Source of the DNA: [Lactobacillus] timonensis
Lineage (GTDB): Bacteria; Bacillota; Bacilli; Lactobacillales; Lactobacillaceae
Reading direction: 5' to 3'
NCBI RefSeq assembly: GCF_900240275.1
Contig: NZ_LT964761.1
Location: forward strand, 220,780-267,004
DNA: 46,225 nt
Shown: positions 35,600-45,136 of the stretch, piece after piece
How the letters are laid out: each line of letters starts with the position of its first letter
Position numbering within the stretch: the stretch's first letter is position 1
Position numbers and translations under genes: made by a program
Notes under the pieces: generated by a model
Told to the model about the DNA's origin: nothing
What the model saw: the letters and a program-made list of their open reading frames with translations, nothing else
Database searches by the model: none

Positions 35600-38215
35600 T
35601 TACTTTTTTACATTTTTGCCAGTGTAGCAATCTTGAAGAATGGTCTTTAACTGACTAACCAGCGGCTCAACGGGGTTGGTAGTTGTACATTGGTCTTCGT
35701 AGGCCAAAACAGCCAATTCATCTACTTGGCGATCAAAATCATCCTTATCGACCCCATTGGCCTTCAAGCTCAATGTCACACCACAATCGTGAGCTAACTT
35801 GATAATCCGTTGAACTAGTGCTTCAACTAGTTCATCGTCATTATTGCCATGGAGTCCCATGAACTTGGCAATCGTTGCGTAATCATGCTTTGCCCGATAA
35901 GTAGTGTAGTGCGGCCACATAGCTAGTTTCTCTGGCAACTGAGCATTGAAGCGAATAATATGCGACATGGCAATTGCAATACACAAGCCGTGTGGCAAGT
36001 TAAAAGCCCCACCGATTTTGTGAGCAACGGAGTGGTTAATTCCAAGGAATGCCTGGCCAAATGCCATCCCCGCAATTGTTGCGTAGTTATGCATTTGTCG
36101 GCGTGCTTCACGGTCGCCATGCACAGATGCCACTAAGTTATCAACAACACCCTTAGCCGCAGTAATCGACCATCCCCGCGTATATTCCGTAGCCATCACC
36201 GAAACATATGATTCAAGGGCATGACATAACACATCGAGCCCAGTGTAAGCAGTGGTCTTTGCTGGAATCGTTTCGACAAACTGCGAATCAACAATGGCAA
36301 CAGTTGGCGTCAATGCATAATCGGCTAATGGATACTTGACGTGAGTCTTTGAATCGGCAATCACTGCAAAACAGGTTGTCTCAGAACCGGTCCCTGAAGT
36401 AGTAGGAATTCCGATGTACTGTACCTTTGTCGGTCGGGCAATCTTATAAGCACGCTTCCGAATATCTAGGTACTTCTGCTTGACACCATCCCAAGTTGTA
36501 TCTGGGTGTTCATAAAACATCCACATCCCCTTGGCCGCGTCCATTGGTGATCCACCACCGAGTGCGATGATGGTATCTGGCTTAAACTCACGCATCTGTT
36601 TGACACCCTCATCAACAATATCTGTTGTTGGCTCACGCTGTACTTGGTCAAACAGCTGGAATTTCACTTCGTTACGCCGTAAGTGTAGCTGGTCTAGAAC
36701 CCGTTGAGCATAGCCAAACTTCACCATATCCTCATCTGTCACAATGAACACACGGTTAATATTTGGTAAATCTTGCAGCTCTTTCAGCGAGTTCCGCTGA
36801 AAGTATACTTTTGGGGGAATCTTTACCCACTGACGATTTTCTCGCCGTTGTGCAATAACCTTGTAGTTCAATAAGTCCCAGTCACTAATGTTGTGTGAAA
36901 CGGAGTTCTTACCATAAGAACCAGTCCCCAAGGTTAATGATGGCGTCATGTTGTTGTAGATATTTCCAATTCCACCAAGACTTGATGGTGAATTAGCAAT
37001 AATCCGGGAGGCTGGCATCTCATCACCATACTTACGAATCAGTTCTTGATTAGACGTATGAATAGCTGCAGTGTGTCCCTCACCACCATAATGAAGTAAG
37101 TCGTCACAGATCTTAAAGGCTTCTTCATGTGAATGTGCACGGTACATTGTCAATACTGGCGATAGCTTTTCCGCTGACAATGGGTACTTAGGACCAACAC
37201 CATCAATTTCAGCAATAATGACTTTAGTATTAGCAGCAACACCTTTCAGACCACATAGTGTAGCAATCTCACTAGCTGATTTACCGGCAATTGGACCTGC
37301 TACGGTTCCCCGTTTAGGATCAATAAAACCCTTGGTGAAGGTCTTAATCTCAGATGGACTCAGGAAATAGCAGTTCCATTTCTTCAGCTCAGCCTTGACT
37401 TGGTCATAGATTTGGTCATCAACGACAATCGAATTTTCTGACGCACAGATCAGCCCATTATCAAAGGTCTTAGATAAAACAATATCGTAAATAGATCGTG
37501 GAATATTTGCCGTCTTTTCAATATAAGCAGGACCATTGCCAGGGCCAACACCTAACGCCGGATTACCTGAACTGTAAGCAGCCTTTACCATTCCTGGACC
37601 GCCAGTCGCAAGAATCGTAGCAGTCTTTTCATGTTTCATCAGTGCAGTTGTCGCTTCTAGGGAAACTTTTGGAATCCATTGGATAACGTTCTTCGGAGCA
37701 CCAGCTTTTTCAGCAGCTTCCTCTAGAATGGCAGCTGTGTGAGCAGAAACTTTTTGTGCCTGGGGGTGCATCGAGAAAACAATCGTATTGCGAGTCTTCA
37801 AGGCGATAATCGATTTAAAAATCACCGTCGCGGTCGGGTTCGTTACCGGAACAATCCCGGCAATAATGCCAAGTGGTTCTGCCATTGTGACCGTTTGGTT
37901 TTCATCATCATCTTTAATGACTCCGACCGTCTTATCGTGACGAATATTATTCCAAATATACTCACTTGCATAAATGTTTTTAATTGCCTTATCTTCGGCA
38001 ACACCACGACCTGTCTCTTCAACAGCTTCCATTGCCAGATCCATGTGGTGTTCTTCACCAGCTAACGCTAATGCCTGACAAATCTTGTCAATCTGCTTTT
38101 GGTCGTAACTATGAAGCTTTTGTAACGCCACTTCACTCTTGTCCATTAATTCATCCACCATCTTTTGGGCGGCCTGAACTTTGTCTGTGGCTTCCTTTTT
38201 AGCATGCTGTGCCAT
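35600..38215 (-). CDS. adhE: bifunctional acetaldehyde-CoA/alcohol dehydrogenase
   Basis: 871 aa from ATG 38215 (GGAGG before it). The N-terminal half is a CoA-acylating aldehyde dehydrogenase with the catalytic cysteine in GLICASENS (about residue 250). The C-terminal half is an iron alcohol dehydrogenase with GGGSPMD and the metal-binding HALESYVS and later His. It reduces acetyl-CoA to ethanol via acetaldehyde, regenerating NAD+ in heterolactic fermentation. It works as cytoplasmic filaments (spirosomes). The length is normal. It lies 28 bases after the HAD gene and may be read from the PTS operon as well. Confidence 0.96.
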   Translation of the reverse strand: MAQHAKKEATDKVQAAQKMVDELMDKSEVALQKLHSYDQKQIDKICQALALAGEEHHMDLAMEAVEETGRGVAEDKAIKNIYASEYIWNNIRHDKTVGVIKDDDENQTVTMAEPLGIIAGIVPVTNPTATVIFKSIIALKTRNTIVFSMHPQAQKVSAHTAAILEEAAEKAGAPKNVIQWIPKVSLEATTALMKHEKTATILATGGPGMVKAAYSSGNPALGVGPGNGPAYIEKTANIPRSIYDIVLSKTFDNGLICASENSIVVDDQIYDQVKAELKKWNCYFLSPSEIKTFTKGFIDPKRGTVAGPIAGKSASEIATLCGLKGVAANTKVIIAEIDGVGPKYPLSAEKLSPVLTMYRAHSHEEAFKICDDLLHYGGEGHTAAIHTSNQELIRKYGDEMPASRIIANSPSSLGGIGNIYNNMTPSLTLGTGSYGKNSVSHNISDWDLLNYKVIAQRRENRQWVKIPPKVYFQRNSLKELQDLPNINRVFIVTDEDMVKFGYAQRVLDQLHLRRNEVKFQLFDQVQREPTTDIVDEGVKQMREFKPDTIIALGGGSPMDAAKGMWMFYEHPDTTWDGVKQKYLDIRKRAYKIARPTKVQYIGIPTTSGTGSETTCFAVIADSKTHVKYPLADYALTPTVAIVDSQFVETIPAKTTAYTGLDVLCHALESYVSVMATEYTRGWSITAAKGVVDNLVASVHGDREARRQMHNYATIAGMAFGQAFLGINHSVAHKIGGAFNLPHGLCIAIAMSHIIRFNAQLPEKLAMWPHYTTYRAKHDYATIAKFMGLHGNNDDELVEALVQRIIKLAHDCGVTLSLKANGVDKDDFDRQVDELAVLAYEDQCTTTNPVEPLVSQLKTILQDCYTGKNVKK

Positions 38216-38243
38216 TGTCAATCCTCCATCTTTCTTTTCGAAC

Positions 38244-39071
38244 TTACTTATTTAATACAAATCTCTCAATTGCCTTAGCAACACCGTCATGATCATTGTC
38301 AGCGGTTTGATACTTTGCCACCGCCTTAATTTCATTACTAGCATTGCCCATTGCAACACTATACTTAACGTATTGCATCATGGTTTTATCGTTCCCCTGG
38401 TCGCCAATACACATCATTTCATCACTAGAAATGCCTAGTTGCTGACTAAGAGTAGCTAAGCCAAAACCTTTAGAGATTCCTGCTCGACTTACTTCAACAA
38501 AGCGTTCACCAGTGAAAGTATAGTAAAGACCATCAGCAAAGAAGCTTGAAAGCCCACCACCATTTAAGTTAATCATCATTTTTTGCAATGTTTGGTGTGA
38601 ACCAATCAAACTATATTTCATCACTGGAACGTCTTTCATCGCATCTACTGGTTGGTAGTAAATTGGTTGATGAACCCGGTGTGCAATTTGAACGACTTCT
38701 GGAATGATAAGTGAATGTGTTGTGTATATCTTGTCTAGACTTTCAACTTGTGAATCCAAGTGATAAAACCGACTTAAAAATTCCAACTTTAAGTAATCTT
38801 CATATGGGATTTCTGTTGTCGAAATAACCGTTTCATTAGTAGTCATAATCAGACCACCAGCATAGCAAATAGCATATTGTTCATCGGAATGGTCCAATCC
38901 CAGCTGCTCTTCCAAAAACTCAATTCCCGAGTACGGCCGGCCAGTGGTTAGCACCACTTTAATGCCACGTGAACTAGCTTCTTTTACTGTCTTGGCAACA
39001 CGAATTGTTAATTCTTCATCTGAGTTAATAAGTGTTCCGTCAATATCAATTGCTATTAACTTAATAGCCAT
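38244..39071 (-). CDS. Cof-type HAD sugar phosphatase
   Basis: 275 aa. HAD motif I is DIDGTL (residues 9-14, catalytic Asp). Motif II is TTGRP. The lysine and motif IV (GDQGNDKTMM) follow near residues 200-220. The class IIB cap lies between. Family members dephosphorylate sugar phosphates or related metabolites. It has AAGGAAGAAAG upstream and follows the PTS EIIC gene by 63 bases. It may dephosphorylate a PTS product or relieve sugar-phosphate stress. Confidence 0.9.
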   Translation of the reverse strand: MAIKLIAIDIDGTLINSDEELTIRVAKTVKEASSRGIKVVLTTGRPYSGIEFLEEQLGLDHSDEQYAICYAGGLIMTTNETVISTTEIPYEDYLKLEFLSRFYHLDSQVESLDKIYTTHSLIIPEVVQIAHRVHQPIYYQPVDAMKDVPVMKYSLIGSHQTLQKMMINLNGGGLSSFFADGLYYTFTGERFVEVSRAGISKGFGLATLSQQLGISSDEMMCIGDQGNDKTMMQYVKYSVAMGNASNEIKAVAKYQTADNDHDGVAKAIERFVLNK

Positions 39072-39134
39072 CTTTCTTCCTTTTCTACAATCAAGGGCCT
39101 GCCAAAATGACAGACCCTGATAATTGTTTACCTT

Positions 39135-40199
39135 TTACATATCAATATTGATATCCAGGTCGTCATTTACTTCTTCTTCCTGGTTAGCGTTCTTCTTAAG
39201 TTTTGGCTTAATAATTGACAACGTAATCGCAGTGATTAGCGCCCCAATTAACAACCCTCCTAAGTACAATAACGGCTTATTAGCAACCGGAATCGTGAAG
39301 ATACCACCAGACAGCAATGGAACGGTTACGCCCCAGGAAAGCATTAATCCATCGGCTGTCCCGGAGCCTAAAACTACACACGGAACCACCCGCAAGGGAT
39401 CCTTAAAGGCGAAAGGCAACGTCCCTTCAGTAACCTGACACATCGACATGACAATAGCAGCCCATGCATTTTGCCGATCCGCTTCATCGTACTTATTTCG
39501 ACCAAATACCAGAACGGAGAGCGCTACACCGAGTGGTGGACACATAGCAGCAACGTTTTTCCCTGCTGCAGGTCCCCAAACACCTGATGTCGCGAATGCA
39601 GTAACAATGGCAAAGGAGATCTTATTAACTGGACCACCCATATCGAACCCGGTCATACCCCCAAGCATGAAACCGAGTAAGAACTTCGAAGCGTGGTTCA
39701 TCCCCATGAAGAACTTCACAGCGGACGCCGTAATAGCTGCCAGAGGCGGGCCCACAATATACTCAATCATTAATACTTCCAGGATCCCACCAACCAATGG
39801 AACAATAACCAGTGGAACGATAGACTTAACAGTCTTTGGTAGTGGCAAATGAACCAACCACAGAGTGACAATCCCTGCCAACAAACCGGCAAAAATACCA
39901 CCAAGGAATGATGCATTGACTTGAACAGACAACCAACCACCCATAATTCCGGGTGCAATTGCAGCCTTACCTGCGATAGAATAACCAATCCCGGCAGCCA
40001 AAATGGCAATCATAATCGAAAAACCACCATTACCGGCATTTAACAAGTAGTACCCAATAGTTCCCTTCACAGTGGTATGACCAATGATTCGGCCGATCGC
40101 CGTACAGAACCCAGACATAATAATGACTGGAATCATGAAGGAAAGACCACTGAGAAAGTGCTTTTTCAGATTTTTGATCCGAAAAATATCTCGATACAT
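39135..40199 (-). CDS. fructose-family PTS EIIC permease
   Basis: 354 aa, about nine membrane helices of the fructose/mannitol EIIC superfamily. Diagnostic stretches are FMIPVIIMSG near the start, GFMLGGMTGFDMGGPVNKIS (about 192-211) and EGTLPFAFKDP (about 259-269). It transports the sugar while EIIB phosphorylates it. The C-terminal tail is acidic (NQEEEVNDDLDINIDM). It follows EIIB and precedes the HAD gene. The substrate is unknown. A sugar other than fructose is likely, because the operon has no 1-phosphofructokinase. Confidence 0.9.
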   Translation of the reverse strand: MYRDIFRIKNLKKHFLSGLSFMIPVIIMSGFCTAIGRIIGHTTVKGTIGYYLLNAGNGGFSIMIAILAAGIGYSIAGKAAIAPGIMGGWLSVQVNASFLGGIFAGLLAGIVTLWLVHLPLPKTVKSIVPLVIVPLVGGILEVLMIEYIVGPPLAAITASAVKFFMGMNHASKFLLGFMLGGMTGFDMGGPVNKISFAIVTAFATSGVWGPAAGKNVAAMCPPLGVALSVLVFGRNKYDEADRQNAWAAIVMSMCQVTEGTLPFAFKDPLRVVPCVVLGSGTADGLMLSWGVTVPLLSGGIFTIPVANKPLLYLGGLLIGALITAITLSIIKPKLKKNANQEEEVNDDLDINIDM

Positions 40200-40232
40200 A
40201 ATTTCACTTCCCTATAATTGCAAATAACCAAA

Positions 40233-40556
40233 TTACAGCTTATTAGCGGCTTGCAGCTTCTTTTCCACCGTCTTCAGTAGACTCTTCGGCTTCTGAATAG
40301 CCAAGTCAGTCCCAACGTTAATTACTGGTTTACCGGCAAAACGTTCCTGACCGGCGATGGCAACGTCTGAAGCGATAATTACTGCATCGGCATTCTTGAT
40401 TTGATCATCGGTCAACGTATTTTCTGTCCCAGCACTACCCTGAGTTTCAACATGTCCTTCCATCCCTAACTCCTTGGCAGCAGAAACAAGCTTTTCTCTC
40501 GCCATATAAGTATGTGCAATCCCAACAGTACAAGAAGTTACTCCAACAAATTTCAT
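40233..40556 (-). CDS. fructose-family PTS EIIB
   Basis: 107 aa from ATG 40556, with GGGGGT upstream, one base after the EIIA stop. The phosphorylated cysteine is C9 in VTSCTVGIAHTYMA, the hallmark of fructose EIIB. It takes phosphate from the EIIA next to it. The longer upstream frame has no ribosome binding site. The length is normal. Confidence 0.92.
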   Translation of the reverse strand: MKFVGVTSCTVGIAHTYMAREKLVSAAKELGMEGHVETQGSAGTENTLTDDQIKNADAVIIASDVAIAGQERFAGKPVINVGTDLAIQKPKSLLKTVEKKLQAANKL

Positions 40557-40557
40557 T

Positions 40558-41025
40558 TTAAATACCCCCAGCTTCAGCAAGAATCCTCTTAAATTTTTGC
40601 GGATCATTTTCATCTAAGAGTTTCTGCTGTATATCCTTATGTGTCAAAGCCGCAGATAAGTGCGACAACATCTTTAAGTGTTCAACATCACGGTTTTCCG
40701 TTGGAACCACCATCAAAAAGATAAGGTGAATCGGTTTGTGGTCTAAACTTTCCCACTCAAGCGGGTTCTTCGTTTTCAACACAGCAATCGTCGCATGTTT
40801 GGCTGCTGACGACTCCCCGTGCGGAATTGCGATACCATTTTCCATCCCGGTCGGGCCAATTTTTTCCCGAGCAAGAACGTCCTGATAAAACTGTTGCCGA
40901 TCACTAACATACCCATTTGTTTCCAACATCATACACATTGTCTGTAAAGCTTCTTTTTTAGTAGAAGCCGTTGAATCAAGGATGATGTTTTGATCAATAA
41001 TGTCAGTTACATTCTCAATATCCAT
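40558..41025 (-). CDS. fructose-family PTS EIIA
   Basis: 155 aa from ATG 41025. The active histidine is H69 in IAIPHGES. The PTS_EIIA_2 fold extends from residue 8 to 150. GTGGTGG precedes the start. It lies between the small membrane protein gene and EIIB in the PTS operon. Confidence 0.92.
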   Translation of the reverse strand: MDIENVTDIIDQNIILDSTASTKKEALQTMCMMLETNGYVSDRQQFYQDVLAREKIGPTGMENGIAIPHGESSAAKHATIAVLKTKNPLEWESLDHKPIHLIFLMVVPTENRDVEHLKMLSHLSAALTHKDIQQKLLDENDPQKFKRILAEAGGI

Positions 41026-41038
41026 TACCACCACTCAC

Positions 41039-41338
41039 CTACTTTCTTACATAAATTGTCATTGGGTTGGTAAACGAGTACTTATGACCCGTTACCCGTA
41101 CTAAGTTATTTTTATTACTCATCTTGAGAATCAGGTCATGGTTAACCTTAATATAGGTGAAGTACAATGCAGCAAAAAGTAAGAAGTCAATGATCGCCGC
41201 AATAATTTGGTTTTCCACACAGAGAACCACTCCAGCAATAATGAACAGCAGTCGTAAATAACTAACTATTGGGTTCCACTGATAAACCGTCATTCTTTTT
41301 TGCTGTTTTTGTTGGTACCAGTATAAAAATTTAGGCAT
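41039..41338 (-). CDS. small hypothetical membrane protein
   Basis: 99 aa. One hydrophobic hairpin (about residues 27-62, LLFIIAGVVL and IIDFLLFAALYF) follows a basic, aromatic-rich N-terminus. The C-terminal 35 residues are polar. It overlaps the end of the 6-phosphogluconate dehydrogenase gene by eight bases, so it is coupled to the PTS operon. The function is unknown. Confidence 0.65.
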   Translation of the reverse strand: MPKFLYWYQQKQQKRMTVYQWNPIVSYLRLLFIIAGVVLCVENQIIAAIIDFLLFAALYFTYIKVNHDLILKMSNKNNLVRVTGHKYSFTNPMTIYVRK

Positions 41339-42224
41339 TCTTTGGGCGATAACCGCCGACCTCCTTACGAAGTGAATTGATAACCCGGGCAGTGAACGTA
41401 TCTTGCCCTTGAGTCCGTTGACGCATAGTCAATGTGATATCAAACATTGGTACCGGAACGTTCAAGTCACAGGCTGACTTAATAGCGTCAATGGCTGCCG
41501 AACTAGAGTGAATTGAAGTTTCAACATCTGATAAAGCAATATTCTTGCTAAATGCTTGGTACATCAGCTCCATCAACCAACCGCGAATAACTGCTGACTT
41601 ATTCCAGTTATAAGCGACATCCTTCAGATTGTAGTCAAATGGACTAGCGTGTAGAAGTTCAAACCCTTCACCAAGTACTTCCATTTCAGAATGGAGAATG
41701 GCATTGTGAATAACCTTCAAGTAGTGCCCAGATCCTGACTTGCCGCAGTAAATTAAACCATCTTGAGCAGCAATTGATTCCAGCATGTCGCATATCACAA
41801 CATAGCCTTCCTTGTCGCCACCGACCATAAAGCTAGCACCATGACGTGCACCGTAAGTACCACCAGAAGTACCAATATCCATAAAGTGAATGCCTAATTC
41901 ACTAAATTCCTTGGCACGATCAAGTGAGTCGTGATAATCAGAGTTACCACCATCAATAACTACATCGCCCTTGTCGGCAATACCTTCTAATTGTTTAAGA
42001 ACACTATTGGTAATCTTGCCAGCAGGCAGCATCACCCAAATGGTTTTTTGTGAATTATCCTTTTCTAAATCCTCAAGATTATCAATTAACTGTAATCCTG
42101 CTTCCTGAGCCTTTTGCCGTGCAGCATCACTGACGTCATAACCGATAACGGTATGACCATTGTCAGTCATATTTTCCGCAAGATTAAAACCCATTTTGCC
42201 TAAACCGATCATATAAACCTTCAT
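41331..42224 (-). CDS. 6-phosphogluconate dehydrogenase, short (GntZ-like) form
   Basis: 297 aa from ATG 42224, chosen because AAGGAGAGAA precedes it. The NAD(P)-binding GLGKMG lies at 8-13. DGGNSDYHDS and GTSGG follow, and the catalytic Lys lies in GHYLKVIHNAI. It oxidatively decarboxylates 6-phosphogluconate to ribulose 5-phosphate. Its place inside a PTS operon suggests the transported sugar or sugar acid yields a 6-phospho-hexonate. The short form differs from the roughly 470-aa housekeeping enzyme. Confidence 0.88.
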   Translation of the reverse strand: MKVYMIGLGKMGFNLAENMTDNGHTVIGYDVSDAARQKAQEAGLQLIDNLEDLEKDNSQKTIWVMLPAGKITNSVLKQLEGIADKGDVVIDGGNSDYHDSLDRAKEFSELGIHFMDIGTSGGTYGARHGASFMVGGDKEGYVVICDMLESIAAQDGLIYCGKSGSGHYLKVIHNAILHSEMEVLGEGFELLHASPFDYNLKDVAYNWNKSAVIRGWLMELMYQAFSKNIALSDVETSIHSSSAAIDAIKSACDLNVPVPMFDITLTMRQRTQGQDTFTARVINSLRKEVGGYRPKNA

Positions 42225-42240
42225 CTTTATTCTCTCCTTA

Positions 42241-44160
42241 TTATGCGAATAACTTTTGAATCGCATTAACGACTTCTTCACCTGAAGAGGCGTTAATGAT
42301 CTCATCTTTGGTAGTTGACGATGAAATAATTAAGTTAAATTCATGGTAAATTTCGTCGAACGGTAATTGTTTGATATCTGCTTCGCTGTATGCAAACAGG
42401 AAGACTAAGTTAACCGCCGATTTACCCCAGCGAATTGACCTGGGTGACGAATAAATAGAAATTGACGAGTGCTTAATATACTTTGGTTGCGGGTGTGGTA
42501 TAGCAATGGATAAGCCACTCAAGGCAGTTGACGATATTTTTTCACGCTTCTTAATAGATTGAACTACTCCAGGAACTGCTTTTTGCAAGTGGACCAAGTT
42601 CTTACCAAGAAGCTCAATAACACCATCCATTGTTTCGTTAATACCAGCAAAACTTGTTTGTGGAGATATCAGTTGAAGGAACATTTTTCGTGACTTTTTC
42701 TGCTGGAAAGAGTTCACTTCCTTTTTTAGTAAACTAAGGTCGTTCTTACTGCTAATAGGACTCATTTGAATCACGTTTTTTCCGGGATACTTTATTGGAA
42801 TCGTTGAAACAATGATGTCTTCATCAACAGCTGATTTGAACAATTCATTAACTGAAATCACCCTGCTGATCTTAATTCGTTGGCCAAACATACTTCTAAT
42901 CCGTTGTGTCAAAATACTTGCCGTGCCCACACCAGTACTACAAACAACGACAATACGAGGACGTTTATTCTCACTATTATTTTGGCTCCGCTCAATGTAG
43001 GCTTGAAAATGCAATGCTACGTATGCGAGCTCATGATCATTAAAGGTCACATGGTAATGCTGAAATAGCTGTTCTCCCAGCTCAGCTGCTCTACTAAATG
43101 CCACCGGATATAGTTTTTTTATTTGTTCCGTATATGGGTTATATATACCCAAATGCATCTTCGAGCGATGAATTGCTGGGCCTAAGTGCAGAGCTAATTC
43201 TTCCAATAGTTTGTCGTCGTACTCAATTAGGTTTAATTTCAGAAAATCAAACAATTCACTCGTTTCACTTTTGGAATTCTTGGAAAACGTATCTTTAGAA
43301 ATCATTCCTTTTTGTGCCGCCAGGATATGAATGTTTAGATAGTTTTTCTCAGATGCTGGTATATCTATCTGAAACTTATCTTGTAATAGCCGACAAAGAA
43401 TTTTTGTTGATTCCTGGATACGATGTTTTTGGGTAGTAGTAACAAGAATCTTATTTTGACGAATGCGATCAACCATAATTGCAATATGAATCAAGATCGA
43501 TTGATACTGAAATTCCGTAAATGAAATTTTCGTTTTCTGGTGAAAGTCTTTAAGCACGCTCTGAATATCTTCAATAGTTTGTTTGTTAACAATTTGCCGC
43601 AACTCGGGGGGAATCGAAATAACTCGCGATTTACCTTTGATTTCCTCTTTCCAATACTTGGAAATAATCTTGCTGGCAAAATTGCGCTTGTCTGCCTCCT
43701 TACCACTAATTTGGATGCCACGTCGATCGCCAACAAAAGCAAGTCGAGTGTCCAGTAACTCTTCTTTAATGGTGATGATGTCCCGGTCCAAAGTACTCCG
43801 ACTAATAAAGAATTTTTCGGCTAGGTACTGTAAAGTTACCGGTTTGTCATTCATCAATAGTTCAAGAAGCAGCATATTCTCTCTGCTAACCTGATTTGGC
43901 ATAATGGCGTTATCACCATCTATTTTTGCGAAAAGTGCATCCAAATCTCCTTCAAAGTAAATACCAACATTACGTTTTCTAACTAACCTAATCTTCTTAT
44001 CTTCTAATAATCTCTCAATCTCATCTAGATACCGAACGGTGGCTCGACGAGATATATTCAAGAACTTCATTAATTCTGGATAATGAACCGTTTTGTGTGT
44101 TGCGATGTAGATAACCATTTGTTTGATTATTTTGTCATCACCGACGTCGCTCCTTGACAT
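42241..44160 (-). CDS. PRD-containing PTS transcriptional regulator (ManR/MtlR type)
   Basis: 639 aa from ATG 44160 (AGGGGAG upstream). Two N-terminal helix-turn-helix domains (about 1-130) indicate a DNA-binding activator rather than an RNA antiterminator. Two PRDs follow (about 180-390), then an EIIB-like domain (VVVCSTGVGTAS, Cys near 410) and an EIIA-like domain (IAIPHPQP, His near 575). Phosphorylation by HPr and the operon's own EII proteins would tune activity. It is first in the PTS operon. A perfect cre box lies 35 bases upstream. Confidence 0.92.
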   Translation of the reverse strand: MSRSDVGDDKIIKQMVIYIATHKTVHYPELMKFLNISRRATVRYLDEIERLLEDKKIRLVRKRNVGIYFEGDLDALFAKIDGDNAIMPNQVSRENMLLLELLMNDKPVTLQYLAEKFFISRSTLDRDIITIKEELLDTRLAFVGDRRGIQISGKEADKRNFASKIISKYWKEEIKGKSRVISIPPELRQIVNKQTIEDIQSVLKDFHQKTKISFTEFQYQSILIHIAIMVDRIRQNKILVTTTQKHRIQESTKILCRLLQDKFQIDIPASEKNYLNIHILAAQKGMISKDTFSKNSKSETSELFDFLKLNLIEYDDKLLEELALHLGPAIHRSKMHLGIYNPYTEQIKKLYPVAFSRAAELGEQLFQHYHVTFNDHELAYVALHFQAYIERSQNNSENKRPRIVVVCSTGVGTASILTQRIRSMFGQRIKISRVISVNELFKSAVDEDIIVSTIPIKYPGKNVIQMSPISSKNDLSLLKKEVNSFQQKKSRKMFLQLISPQTSFAGINETMDGVIELLGKNLVHLQKAVPGVVQSIKKREKISSTALSGLSIAIPHPQPKYIKHSSISIYSSPRSIRWGKSAVNLVFLFAYSEADIKQLPFDEIYHEFNLIISSSTTKDEIINASSGEEVVNAIQKLFA

Positions 44161-44194
44161 TGGTATCACTCCCCTAATACATTTTCAGTATATT

Positions 44195-44209
44195 ATGTAA
44201 GCGCTTGCT
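44195..44209. promoter_or_regulatory. cre box upstream of the PTS operon
   Basis: ATGTAAGCGCTTGCT (plus strand) fits WTGNAANCGNWNNCW completely. It sits in the regulator's promoter region, implying CcpA control of the whole operon. Confidence 0.65.
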
Positions 44210-44344
44210 TTCATACTTCATAAAGGTGACTATTCATTAGTTTCGTCACTTTTGTAAATTGGTATACCCAAAGTGCAATTGTCTTCCACTCATGGCTTCT
44301 TCTTTTTTACTGATATTTTGGTAATGTTTAGTTATTCATATAAA

Positions 44345-44371
44345 TGAAAAAAGACTGGAAAACCCAGTCTC
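44345..44371 (-). terminator. ulaF terminator
   Basis: On the minus strand AGACTGG pairs with CCAGTCT, followed by TTTTTTC. It lies about 20 bases after the ulaF stop. Confidence 0.85.
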
Positions 44372-44391
44372 TGATATCGTGAATATGTTAT

Positions 44392-45123
44392 TTAGTTTTC
44401 CCGCTTAGCGTGGTCCTTGCTGTGGGCGTTGTTCTGCCCGTAGTAAGCGTTCTTCCCGTGCTTGCGGTAGTAGTGCTTATCAAGCAGGTACTGTGGCAGG
44501 TGAATGTTAGAGCGGTTAAGCATCATGGAGTGGTAGTCTTCTTCAGCGACGACTTCCAGCACCTTCGCGTTGTACACCGCCTTGGCTGGCGTCGGACCCC
44601 AGGTGAATGGGCCGTGTTGCATCACTAATGCTGCCGGAGTGGCTTCGTAGTCCAGATGGCGTTCCTTAAACGACCGAATGATGACCTTCCCGGTGTTGCC
44701 TTCGTAGTCTTCCTCGATTTCTTCCTTGGTCAACGCGTCGGCGGCTGGTACGTCGGTGTAGAAGGTGTCGGCATGCGTCGTGTTCAAAGCCGGGATGTCC
44801 ATCCGGGCAGCGGCAAAGGACACCGCCCACGGTGAGTGGGTGTGGACGATCCCGCCGATCTTGGGGAAGTGGTTGTACAAGTAAGTGTGGGTTGGCGTGT
44901 CAGATGACGGGTTGAGGTCGCCTTCCACCACTTCCCCCTGCAGGTTAACGACCACCATGTCGTCAGGCGTCAGTTCGTCGTACGGGACCCCGGACGGCTT
45001 GATTACGTAAAGCCCTTTTTCGCGATCAATCCCGGAGACATTCCCCCAGGTAAAGGTTACCAGGCCGAGTTTTGGCAACTGCATATTGGCATCGTATACT
45101 TCTTTTTTCAGTTCTTCTAACAT
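44392..45123 (-). CDS. ulaF: L-ribulose-5-phosphate 4-epimerase
   Basis: 243 aa from ATG 45123 (AAGGAG upstream). Class II aldolase/epimerase fold. TWGNVSG (about 27-33), the substrate loop [10 protein letters not shown], zinc ligands in HTHSPWA (about 97-103) and the later His in MQHGPFTWG are present. It converts L-ribulose 5-phosphate to D-xylulose 5-phosphate, which enters the phosphoketolase pathway. In an arabinose context it would be called AraD. Here UlaE and UlaD upstream support the ascorbate role. It lies 13 bases after ulaE. Confidence 0.9.
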   Translation of the reverse strand: MLEELKKEVYDANMQLPKLGLVTFTWGNVSGIDREKGLYVIKPSGVPYDELTPDDMVVVNLQGEVVEGDLNPSSDTPTHTYLYNHFPKIGGIVHTHSPWAVSFAAARMDIPALNTTHADTFYTDVPAADALTKEEIEEDYEGNTGKVIIRSFKERHLDYEATPAALVMQHGPFTWGPTPAKAVYNAKVLEVVAEEDYHSMMLNRSNIHLPQYLLDKHYYRKHGKNAYYGQNNAHSKDHAKREN

Positions 45124-45136
45124 CGTTCTCTTCTCC

